DNA from: an uncultured Actinomycetes bacterium
GTDB taxonomy: Bacteria > Actinomycetota > Actinomycetes > S36-B12
DNA length: 5,759 nucleotides
Direction: 5' to 3'
NCBI GenBank assembly: GCA_913061025.1
Contig: CAJXUJ010000086.1
Coordinates: forward strand, 1 to 5,759
The position numbers were made by a program, and so were the translations under genes. This document shows positions 1 to 5,759 of the stretch, in pieces. The notes beneath the pieces were generated by a model that was not told the DNA's origin, made no database searches, and saw only the letters and a program-made list of their open reading frames with translations. Numbering within the stretch: the stretch's first letter is position 1; each line of letters begins with the position of its first letter.

Positions 1-365
1 GAGGAGTCCAGCCGCTCGGTGTGCAGAACCACCTCCACGAACGGGTTGATCTCCTTCACCGAATCGCGCGCACTCTCGGCCTTGGATCGCCCAACATCGC
101 TTTGCCCGTGGATGATCTGGCGCTGCAGGTTGGACTCATCCACCACGTCGAACTCGACGATGCCCAGCGTGCCCACTCCGGCGGCCGCGAGATACATCAA
201 GGCGGGTGAGCCGAGGCCACCGGCGCCCACACACAGCACCTTGGCGTTCTTAAGTCGCTTCTGGCCATCCATCCCCACGTCCGGGATGATCAGGTGACGG
301 CTATACCGGCGCACCTCATCGATCGACAGATCCTCGGCTGGCTCAACCAACGGCGGCAGGCTCAC
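1..365 (-). CDS. moeZ: MoeZ/MoeB-type adenylyltransferase, N-terminal part (3' end beyond window)
   Basis: E1-like (ThiF/MoeB family) enzyme that adenylates the C-terminus of small sulfur-carrier proteins such as MoaD, ThiS or CysO; in actinobacterial MoeZ a C-terminal rhodanese domain then supplies sulfur. It is cytoplasmic. Visible: 121 complete residues from a GTG start. The start MSLPPLVEPA is the usual actinobacterial one, followed by RYSRHLIIPDVG (residues 20-31) and QKRLKNAKVL. The nucleotide-binding GAGGLG is at 47-52, the FDVVDESNLQRQ segment at 72-83 includes the conserved Arg82, and the ATP-contacting Lys is probably Lys95 in GRSKAESAR. The GTG start is fixed by a strong AAAGGAG five bases upstream. 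The rhodanese half lies outside the window, so MoeZ versus a shorter MoeB is inferred from the N-terminal match rather than seen. It lies 114 bases downstream of the toxin gene on the same strand, with no convincing promoter between. Confidence 0.95.
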   Translation of the reverse strand, partial: MSLPPLVEPAEDLSIDEVRRYSRHLIIPDVGMDGQKRLKNAKVLCVGAGGLGSPALMYLAAAGVGTLGIVEFDVVDESNLQRQIIHGQSDVGRSKAESARDSVKEINPFVEVVLHTERLDS

Positions 366-370
366 GGCTT

Positions 371-377
371 CTCCTTT
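371..377 (-). promoter_or_regulatory. Ribosome binding site of moeZ
   Basis: The minus strand reads AAAGGAG, a near-perfect Shine-Dalgarno sequence, five bases before the GTG at 365-363. It decides the start codon and shows that moeZ is translated independently of the upstream toxin gene. Confidence 0.85.
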
Positions 378-456
378 GTACCCACAGGCAATCAACTACT
401 TGATGCTTCAACAAAGGCTAACGACGACGACCCCCGTCGCATTCCCTACCCAGACA

Positions 457-475
457 GTTGCAAACGCCTTGCAAC
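457..475. repeat. 7-bp perfect inverted repeat just after the toxin stop codon
   Basis: GTTGCAA and TTGCAAC flank a five-base loop, beginning four bases beyond the toxin stop. The position suggests an RNA hairpin at the end of the toxin-antitoxin message. The stem is short, not very GC-rich, and no T-tract follows on the minus strand, so it is at best a weak terminator or a 3'-end stabiliser. The rest of the toxin-moeZ gap (366-479) holds only the moeZ ribosome binding site and a smaller 5-bp hairpin at 391-404 (ATCAA, 4-base loop, TTGAT). Confidence 0.4.
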
Positions 476-479
476 AGTC

Positions 480-845
480 CTATGCCGGCCGCCCCATCAT
501 CTGATCCATCGCCCGCACGATCTCCTGCCAAAGAGCTGTCGGCAACTCACCCATCCGCTCCACTAGCTCTGACTTGTTCACAGTTGCCAGATTCGTCATG
601 TTGATGACTGAATCCTTCGTTAGACCAGCCGTGCCGCGAGGGACAAAAACCATGGCGGGCAATTGCGCTCGATCGAGTCGAGTGGTGATCGAGGCAATGA
701 CCGTGGTTCCCCAGGCGGAGTGGTTGTAGCGCTCGCCCTGAATCACCACCACTGGCCGGCGGCCACCGGGCTCAGAGCCAACCGGCGGTCCGAAATCGTG
801 CCAATAGACCTCGCCCTGACTGACCAGCCAGCTACTCGGGTTCAT
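480..845 (-). CDS. mazF: MazF/PemK-family toxin (predicted mRNA interferase)
   Basis: 121-residue toxin of the MazF/PemK (CcdB-like fold) family. Members are ribosome-independent, sequence-specific endoribonucleases that cut cellular RNA and halt growth when the antitoxin is lost. Visible: the first strand with GEVYWHDFGPPVGSEPGGRRPVV at about 11-33, the family's GSE-x-GG-x-RP signature with the catalytic Arg at Arg30; the second catalytic element IASITTRL at 50-57, where Thr54 corresponds to the conserved Thr; then the RAQLP, DSVINMTNLATVNKSEL and C-terminal helix segments as in the Bacillus MazF type. Length is normal. The open frame continues far upstream, but the ATG at 845 is chosen because homology begins just after it and everything before it overlaps the antitoxin in another frame. 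It overlaps the antitoxin end by 14 bases with only a weak GGA upstream, so translational coupling is likely. The RNA cleavage site cannot be read from sequence. Confidence 0.93.
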   Translation of the reverse strand: MNPSSWLVSQGEVYWHDFGPPVGSEPGGRRPVVVIQGERYNHSAWGTTVIASITTRLDRAQLPAMVFVPRGTAGLTKDSVINMTNLATVNKSELVERMGELPTALWQEIVRAMDQMMGRPA

Positions 846-1098
846 CGTCAATCCATTCGACCGAGTGAAGCGTTCTGCGAGCCGCCTCAAGAGTCCAGGA
901 GGATTCCGGATCCGTGGTGTTATCTCCGAACTGTGAGACGAAATCGTTGATCTCGTCGATTTCAGCGGCGCGCGACAATGCGTCCAAGTGCCGGCGCGCC
1001 GCATCGGTGAAGAAAGCCGATCGGGAGACGCCCATCTTCTCCACCTGGGCATCCACGGCCGCGAACAACTCATCGGGAACCGAGATCGCAAACTTCAT
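832..1098 (-). CDS. mazE: MazE-like ribbon-helix-helix antitoxin
   Basis: 88-residue antitoxin expected to bind and neutralise the toxin encoded next and to repress its own promoter. The N-terminus is a ribbon-helix-helix (MetJ/Arc/CopG) DNA-binding domain: strand KFAISVP (2-8), helix A PDELFAAVDAQVEKMG (8-23), turn GVSRS, helix B SAFFTDAARRHLDAL (27-41). The acidic C-terminal half, with Trp68 and the EWIDDE tail at 81-86, resembles toxin-binding tails that become ordered in the MazF groove. The ATG at 1098 is preferred over one at 1146: the ribbon-helix-helix domain begins exactly there, the extra 16 residues are unlike the family, and the longer start would place the promoter and operator inside the gene. 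No Shine-Dalgarno precedes it; a leaderless message is proposed. It is the first gene of a two-gene operon. Confidence 0.9.
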   Translation of the reverse strand: MKFAISVPDELFAAVDAQVEKMGVSRSAFFTDAARRHLDALSRAAEIDEINDFVSQFGDNTTDPESSWTLEAARRTLHSVEWIDDEPE

Positions 1099-1104
1099 AC
1101 AACG

Positions 1105-1133
1105 AGTATGACCCGGTATTACCGGGTCGTCAA
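1105..1133 (-). promoter_or_regulatory. Promoter of the toxin-antitoxin operon, predicted leaderless
   Basis: On the minus strand TTGACG (1133-1128) is separated by exactly 17 bases from CATACT (1110-1105), a good sigma-70/SigA-type pair. The expected start point, about seven bases past the -10 box, falls on or next to the A of the antitoxin ATG at 1098. That fits the absence of a ribosome binding site and the frequency of leaderless messages in actinobacteria. The hexamers and spacing are seen; the start site is inferred. Confidence 0.7.
1110..1128. promoter_or_regulatory. 19-bp perfect palindromic operator in the promoter spacer
   Basis: GACCCGGTA and TACCGGGTC are exact 9-bp inverted arms around one central base. 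The palindrome fills the 17-base spacer and touches the last base of the -35 box and the first base of the -10 box. This is the expected place for autorepression by a dimeric ribbon-helix-helix antitoxin. As RNA it could also fold into an 8-bp stem with a three-base loop, but no T-tract follows. Confidence 0.75.
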
Positions 1134-1211
1134 CGATCGCGTCCATGCCCCCACAGTGCGTGAGGGAACAGGTAAACCGCTAGACCCGTTACCGAGCTGT
1201 GGACGACTCCC

Positions 1212-1745
1212 TTAGCTACCCACAGGCTGCAATCCCCGGGCGATGCGAACCAATTGTTGCGCGGAGATGTTCCGAGCGCCGTAGGTCTCGATCCAGACTT
1301 CGGTCGGACGCAAGTTCGGACCGGCTGGCAGGGTGACCTTCAGGTTGCCGCCGTACTTCTTCACATCAGCCTTGGTGCAGTTCGTGACCTTCTCCGGATC
1401 GCAGTAAGCCATAACGGTCGCAGTAGCGCCCTGGACCTTCCGAGTCATTACGACTGCGCCCACACCGATGTCCTGACACATCGGGTTTCCTTCGAAAATC
1501 GTGAACTGACGACCACTGCCCTTGCCATAGATGGCAACAACGTTCTCTTCGGTGCCCTCCGGACACAGGTCATTGCCGCCGATGTGCTGGGCTTTCAAGC
1601 CAGCGGTGTACGACGGCTCGTAGACGGTGTAGGTCACCCCCACCTGGATGTTCTCGTAGGCATCGCTGGAACCCATGGCTTGAGCGGGGACCGCTCCACC
1701 CACTGCAAGAGCAACCGCAGCACCTACTGCCCATACACGCCTCAT
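1212..1745 (-). CDS. Small exported protein of unknown function, four cysteines
   Basis: 177 residues; I do not recognise the family. A classical Sec signal peptide is visible: basic n-region MRR, hydrophobic core VWAVGAAVALAVGGAV (4-19), and a PAQA signal peptidase I site giving cleavage after Ala23. No lipobox Cys, second membrane segment or LPxTG anchor follows, so a free secreted protein of about 154 residues is expected. The mature part has four Cys (61, 90, 115, 123), enough for two disulfides, alternates Gly/Val/Thr-rich probable beta segments, and ends in a probable helix SAQQLVRIARGLQPV (161-175). The ATG at 1745 is chosen because it starts the signal peptide directly and has GGGAG five bases upstream. 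An in-frame ATG at 1805 that shares its A with the dehydrogenase stop would add 20 unlike-signal residues, and another lies at 1757. It follows the dehydrogenase gene by 59 bases on the same strand, so read-through is plausible. Confidence 0.8.
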   Translation of the reverse strand: MRRVWAVGAAVALAVGGAVPAQAMGSSDAYENIQVGVTYTVYEPSYTAGLKAQHIGGNDLCPEGTEENVVAIYGKGSGRQFTIFEGNPMCQDIGVGAVVMTRKVQGATATVMAYCDPEKVTNCTKADVKKYGGNLKVTLPAGPNLRPTEVWIETYGARNISAQQLVRIARGLQPVGS

Positions 1746-1750
1746 GGCAT

Positions 1751-1755
1751 CTCCC
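1751..1755 (-). promoter_or_regulatory. Ribosome binding site deciding the start of the exported protein
   Basis: The minus strand reads GGGAG five bases before the ATG at 1745-1743. The competing in-frame ATGs at 1757 and 1805 have no Shine-Dalgarno at good spacing (a GGAG lies ten bases before 1757). This favours the short form that begins with the signal peptide. Confidence 0.65.
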
Positions 1756-1804
1756 ATCGCTAGAGGGCTCCAACTTAGTCTTTCGCTCGGTACAGAGAGG
1801 TCCA

Positions 1805-4800
1805 TTAGGGAATCAGATTGCGCAAAACGCGCAAGGCCACGCTCAACGTCGCCAGTTCAGGCTCCTCCACCGCATTGATCTCCTCGAGGGTGGCGCGGGC
1901 ACGGGCCACACCCTCGGCGTTCGCTTCCTCCCATGCGTGGATGCGATCCTCTGGGCTCCCACTCGCACCTGTGGCGTTGATGACGTTGACGGTAAGAGCC
2001 GCGATCGCTTGGTAAAGGTCACTTCTGAGAGCTTGGCGCGCAAGAGCGGTCCAGCGATCGCCTCGGGGCAGCCCCGTGATGCGAAGCAGGGTGCGGTCCA
2101 TGTCATAGCGATCGGACAGCGTGAAGTAGAGCGGAATCACCGTGTCGGATGACTCGCCCGTCTTAGCGCAGATGTCGGTGATGTCAAGCAACGTGAAGAC
2201 GTCCAAGCTGCTAGCGGCCTGACGCGCAAGATCCGGTGGCGCACCCGCTTCGATGAATCGCTCAGTCAGGCGTTCGTGACGTGCTGCTTCATTGCCCTGC
2301 AGCATCGCCGAAACACCATCGGCGTTTTTGGACACTACCGGCGCGAAGTACTCCACTTCTTGGGCGATGTCGATGTCACCGGTCCTCGTCTGCAAGAACC
2401 AGCGGGTGGCGCGGTCTAGTAGCCGTCGCGTTTCCAACTGCAGCGCGCTCTGGGCACTCGTCGGCACTGTGTTGTCCAATCGGTTAATCCAGTCCCACAT
2501 CTCAGGTATCGAGAAGACCTCCATCGCTGTGAGTGCCGCTCGGACAACCTGTTCTGCGGTGGCGCCGGTCTCCTCGACGGCCCGGAAGACGAAGGTGATG
2601 CCACCGACATTGAGAAGCCGATTTGTCACGACGGTGTTGATGATCTGGCTGCGCAAAGGATGGCTCGCAATCGCACCCTGGAAGTCCGTGCGCATCCTGG
2701 GTGGGAAGTAATCCACGAGGGTGCGCTCGAACCACGGGTCATCGCTGAGCGAGCACTCGTTGAGATCCGCGAGAAGCGCGATCTTCGCGTAGGCGAGGAG
2801 GACAGCCAGTTCGGGTGACGTGAGCGCTTCTCCGGCAGCTCGCCTAGTTGCGAATTCCTCGTCGTCGGGAAGGAACTCGAGAGCGCGATCCAAGAGCCCT
2901 TGGTGCTCCAGGTGCCGGATCATCCGTTGGTGGACAGTCACGAGAGCCGGTGCACCGCGGCGAGCGTTGCCCAGCACCACGTTTTGGTCATAGTTGTCTT
3001 CCAGGACAGCGGTGGCGACCTCATCGGTCATGTCTCTGAGGAGTTCAGCTCGAGAGTCGGGCGTCAGACGGCCATCCTTGACGGCTGACTCCAGAGCGAT
3101 CTTGATGTTTACCTCGTGGTCGGAGGTGTCCACCCCTGCTGAGTTATCGATCGCATCGGTGTTGAGCCTCACGCCGTGCCGGGCAGCCTCGATTCGTCCG
3201 AGCTGTGTCAGACCCAGGTTGCCGCCCTCCCCCACGACCTTGACCTTGAGTTGATTTCCGTTGACGCGAACGGCGTCGTTGGCCTTATCACCGGCGTCGG
3301 CATTGGTCTCGGTTTGAGACTTCACGTAAGTGCCAATACCGCCGTTCCACAACAGATCAGCGGGAGCCTGAAGGATCGCGTGGATGAGTTCGGCCGGCGT
3401 CAGGCTGGTGGTGGTCTCAGGGATGTCCAGCGCATCCTTCATTTCCGCGGAGATCGGAATGGACTTCAGCGCTCGGTTGAAAACTCCACCACCGGTGGAA
3501 ATCAGATCGGTGTTGTAATCGGCCCAGGAGGAACGAGGCAGATCGAAGAGTCGTCGTCGTTCTTCGAATGACGTTGCCGCATCAGGATTCGGATCGACGA
3601 ATACGTGGCGGTGATCGAAGGCAGCGATCAGACGAATGTGTTTGCTGAGCAACATGCCATTGCCGAAGACATCGCCACTCATATCTCCGATGCCAATGAC
3701 GGTGAAGTCCTGGGTTTGGGTATCAACATCGAGTTCGCGGAAGTGGCGTTTGACCGACTCCCACGCACCTTTGGCGGTGATGCCCATTGCCTTGTGGTCG
3801 TAGCCCACCGATCCACCGGAGGCGAATGCATCGCCGAGCCAGAAATGATGCTCGGCAGCGATTTCATTGGCCAGATCGGAGAAGGAAGCGGTTCCCTTGT
3901 CTGCAGCCACAACGAGGTAGGCGTCATCGCCATCATGGCGGACCACTCTCTCCGGCGAAACGATCGCGCCATCGACAAGGTTGTCGGTGATCTCGAGCAT
4001 CGAGGAGATGAATTCGCGGTAGGCCGCGCGGCCCTCCTTGGCCCAGCCTTCACGATCAATCGTTGGATCGGGAAGCTTCTTGGGATAAAAGCCACCCTTG
4101 GCGCCCACGGGAACAATCACCGCGTTCTTCACTTCCTGAGCCTTGACCAGGCCGAGGATCTCGGTGCGGAAATCCTCGCGCCGATCGCTCCAGCGCAGAC
4201 CACCGCGAGCGACCGGTCCGAAACGAAGGTGAACACCCTCCACTCTCGGCGAGTAGGCCCAGATTTCGAACTTGGGCTTCGGCAAAGGCAGATCGGGAAC
4301 ACTCTCCGGTTCGAGTTTGAACGACACCGAGCAGCGGTCTTCTCCGGTGAGGGAGATGGCGTAGAAGTTGGTACGCACGGTCGCCTGAATCAGGGCGAGG
4401 AATTGGCGGAGAATGCGATCGGCGTCCAGGCTCATGACACTGTCGAGGGCCTGCTCAATTCGCTCCGCTAGCCGACCCTCTGCTGAATGTCGATCGCTAG
4501 GGAAATCCGGGTCGAATCGCACTTGGAACAACTCGACGAGCAAGCGCGATATCTCCGCGTTCTCGAGAACCACCTGCTCCAGATAGCCCTGTCCGAAAGT
4601 AATGCCGATCTGCCGGAGGTAGCGGGCGTAGGCGCGCAGGATCATTGCCTCACGCCAATCCATGCCCGCGAGGACTACCAGCGCGTTGAAGGAGTCCACC
4701 TCGCAGCGACCGTCCCAACAGGCCCGGAAGGCTTCACTAAAACGCACGAAGAGCGTTTCGTAATTGCGCAGCGCACCCTCGGGCAGCGTGACACCAAAGT

Positions 4801-5759
4801 CCAGGATTCGAGCAGACGGTCGATCCGCCCGCTTGATTTCGTACGGATGCTCGTCGATCACATCGACGCCGAGGCGCTGCAGAATCGGTAGCACCTGGGT
4901 CAACGGCATGGCTTGCCCGACCCGCATCATGGTGAAACGCATATCGCGGGAATCACTCACCACCGGGGCGTACAGACGAAGGGACAGTTCCGCCGGTTCG
5001 AGCCGTTCGATGATGAGCGTGTCATCGACACCGGTGTTCGGATCGAAGTCTTCTTTGTAAGCCTCAGGGAAGGCGTCGTTGTAGATCTTCAGGAGGGCAG
5101 GGGCCTCTGACTCACCTACCCGCTCGAGGAGAATCCGCTCGTATTCGTCGGTCCAGGAACGCGTCGCAGCGGCAACACGATCCTGAAGTTCCTCTTCGTC
5201 GAAGGCGGGAATCCCCTGACCAACGGGGATGTGGATCACGTAATGCAGCCGTGCGAGCACTGATTCGGAAACCCGGGTGGTGAAGTCAACGGCGATCCCG
5301 CCGAACGCTTCCACGAGGATCGCTTCGATTCTGAGGCGAACGGCAGTCGTGTAGCGATCGCGGGGCAGGTAGACGAGGCACGAAAGGAATCGGCCGTACT
5401 CGTCGGCCCGCGTATAGAGACGGGTCTGCCGACGTTCCTGCAGGTGCATCACCGATTCGGCAAATCGGGCTAGCAGATGGACGTCGATCTGGAACAACTC
5501 ATCGCGCGGATAGGTCTCCATGAACTGCAGAAGGTCCTTGGCGCTGTGCGAGCCGGGAACAAAGTCGAGTTCCCGCATGACGTAGTCGAGTTTGTCCCGC
5601 AGCACCGGAATATCGGCGACGCTGTGGTTGTAAGCCGACGCGGCATATAGGCCAAGGAAACGACGTTCGCCGATGACATTTCCATCCGAGTCGAATCGCT
5701 TGATACCGATGTAGTCCATGTACACGGCGCGATGAACGGTCGATCGGGAGTTAGCCTTG
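1805..5759 (-). CDS. gdh: NAD-specific glutamate dehydrogenase, large GDH-180 class (5' end beyond window)
   Basis: Catalyses L-glutamate + NAD+ + H2O to 2-oxoglutarate, ammonium and NADH, the catabolic direction linking amino acids to the TCA cycle; cytoplasmic. The visible 1,317 residues (numbered from the window edge) compare with about 1,600-1,650 in the family, so some 300 N-terminal residues, including regulatory ACT-like parts, are outside. The frame is open to the edge: a GTG at 5725 is not the start, as the preceding in-frame SRSTVHRAV continues into DYIGIKRFDSDG, the family pattern. Catalytic core: RGGLRWSDRREDF (518-530), VKNA with Lys544, and VPVGAKGGF with the probable catalytic Lys554. 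NAD-binding domain: GIGDMSGDVFGNGML from 689. GEGGNLG (843-849) lies near the end of the core; the remainder is the helical C-terminal domain ending NLIP-TAA. No frameshift or internal stop is seen. In mycobacteria this enzyme is inhibited by GarA; whether that applies here cannot be seen. Confidence 0.97.
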   Translation of the reverse strand, partial: KANSRSTVHRAVYMDYIGIKRFDSDGNVIGERRFLGLYAASAYNHSVADIPVLRDKLDYVMRELDFVPGSHSAKDLLQFMETYPRDELFQIDVHLLARFAESVMHLQERRQTRLYTRADEYGRFLSCLVYLPRDRYTTAVRLRIEAILVEAFGGIAVDFTTRVSESVLARLHYVIHIPVGQGIPAFDEEELQDRVAAATRSWTDEYERILLERVGESEAPALLKIYNDAFPEAYKEDFDPNTGVDDTLIIERLEPAELSLRLYAPVVSDSRDMRFTMMRVGQAMPLTQVLPILQRLGVDVIDEHPYEIKRADRPSARILDFGVTLPEGALRNYETLFVRFSEAFRACWDGRCEVDSFNALVVLAGMDWREAMILRAYARYLRQIGITFGQGYLEQVVLENAEISRLLVELFQVRFDPDFPSDRHSAEGRLAERIEQALDSVMSLDADRILRQFLALIQATVRTNFYAISLTGEDRCSVSFKLEPESVPDLPLPKPKFEIWAYSPRVEGVHLRFGPVARGGLRWSDRREDFRTEILGLVKAQEVKNAVIVPVGAKGGFYPKKLPDPTIDREGWAKEGRAAYREFISSMLEITDNLVDGAIVSPERVVRHDGDDAYLVVAADKGTASFSDLANEIAAEHHFWLGDAFASGGSVGYDHKAMGITAKGAWESVKRHFRELDVDTQTQDFTVIGIGDMSGDVFGNGMLLSKHIRLIAAFDHRHVFVDPNPDAATSFEERRRLFDLPRSSWADYNTDLISTGGGVFNRALKSIPISAEMKDALDIPETTTSLTPAELIHAILQAPADLLWNGGIGTYVKSQTETNADAGDKANDAVRVNGNQLKVKVVGEGGNLGLTQLGRIEAARHGVRLNTDAIDNSAGVDTSDHEVNIKIALESAVKDGRLTPDSRAELLRDMTDEVATAVLEDNYDQNVVLGNARRGAPALVTVHQRMIRHLEHQGLLDRALEFLPDDEEFATRRAAGEALTSPELAVLLAYAKIALLADLNECSLSDDPWFERTLVDYFPPRMRTDFQGAIASHPLRSQIINTVVTNRLLNVGGITFVFRAVEETGATAEQVVRAALTAMEVFSIPEMWDWINRLDNTVPTSAQSALQLETRRLLDRATRWFLQTRTGDIDIAQEVEYFAPVVSKNADGVSAMLQGNEAARHERLTERFIEAGAPPDLARQAASSLDVFTLLDITDICAKTGESSDTVIPLYFTLSDRYDMDRTLLRITGLPRGDRWTALARQALRSDLYQAIAALTVNVINATGASGSPEDRIHAWEEANAEGVARARATLEEINAVEEPELATLSVALRVLRNLIP

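Noticed and set aside
294..566. 90-codon plus-strand frame over the moeZ start and the toxin end
   Set aside because: It is antisense to two well-supported genes, with no ribosome site or recognisable motif.
846..1091. N-terminal extension of the toxin frame (82 residues, Arg/Ser-rich)
   Set aside because: It overlaps the antitoxin gene out of frame, is compositionally odd and precedes the MazF homology, which begins right after the ATG at 845.
1099..1146. Longer antitoxin start at 1146
   Set aside because: It adds 16 residues unlike the family and would make the promoter and palindromic operator coding; the ribbon-helix-helix domain starts exactly at the ATG at 1098.
1149..1166. Imperfect hairpin between the secreted-protein stop and the toxin-antitoxin promoter, as a terminator
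   Set aside because: Six base pairs interrupted by a bulge with no following T-tract; it cannot be told from chance in this GC-rich gap.
1254..1763. 169-codon open frame on the plus strand opposite the secreted protein
   Set aside because: The minus-strand frame has a clear signal peptide and ribosome site; the plus-strand translation is low in recognisable structure and is best read as a shadow.
3605..4471. 288-codon open frame on the plus strand, opposite the dehydrogenase
   Set aside because: It lies wholly antisense to the catalytic core of the dehydrogenase, has no recognisable domain or ribosome site, and is the kind of long shadow frame expected opposite a conserved GC-rich gene.

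Overview
The window reads as actinobacterial (Actinomycetia-like) chromosome with moderately high GC. Two lines of evidence support this. The N-terminus of a MoeZ/MoeB-type enzyme at the left edge closely follows the mycobacterial and streptomycete form, and the right-hand two thirds is a very large NAD-dependent glutamate dehydrogenase of the GDH-180 class typical of Streptomyces and Mycobacterium. No species can be named from this alone. All five genes lie on the minus strand, so transcription runs from the right edge to the left edge.

In transcription order: (1) 5759-1805, the large glutamate dehydrogenase, which enters from beyond the right edge and lacks about 300 N-terminal residues here; (2) 1745-1212, a small exported protein of unknown function with a clear signal peptide and four cysteines; (3) 1098-832 and 845-480, an overlapping MazE/MazF-type toxin-antitoxin pair with its own promoter and a perfect 19-bp palindrome placed in the promoter spacer; (4) 365-1, the N-terminal 121 residues of MoeZ/MoeB, running off the left edge. 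The two gaps between transcription blocks are 113-114 bases; no gene-free stretch exceeds 300 bases and no RNA gene, IS element or CRISPR array was seen.

The dehydrogenase and MoeZ are metabolic genes (glutamate catabolism; activation of sulfur-carrier proteins). The toxin-antitoxin cassette between them is the accessory-looking part. It probably controls itself: the promoter -35 and -10 boxes are 17 bases apart, the palindrome fills that spacer, and the predicted transcript begins at or next to the antitoxin ATG, so the message would be leaderless. The exported protein may be co-transcribed with the dehydrogenase, as the gap is short and same-strand, but a functional link is not shown. I found no strong case for a wholly new system; the least explained gene is the exported four-cysteine protein.
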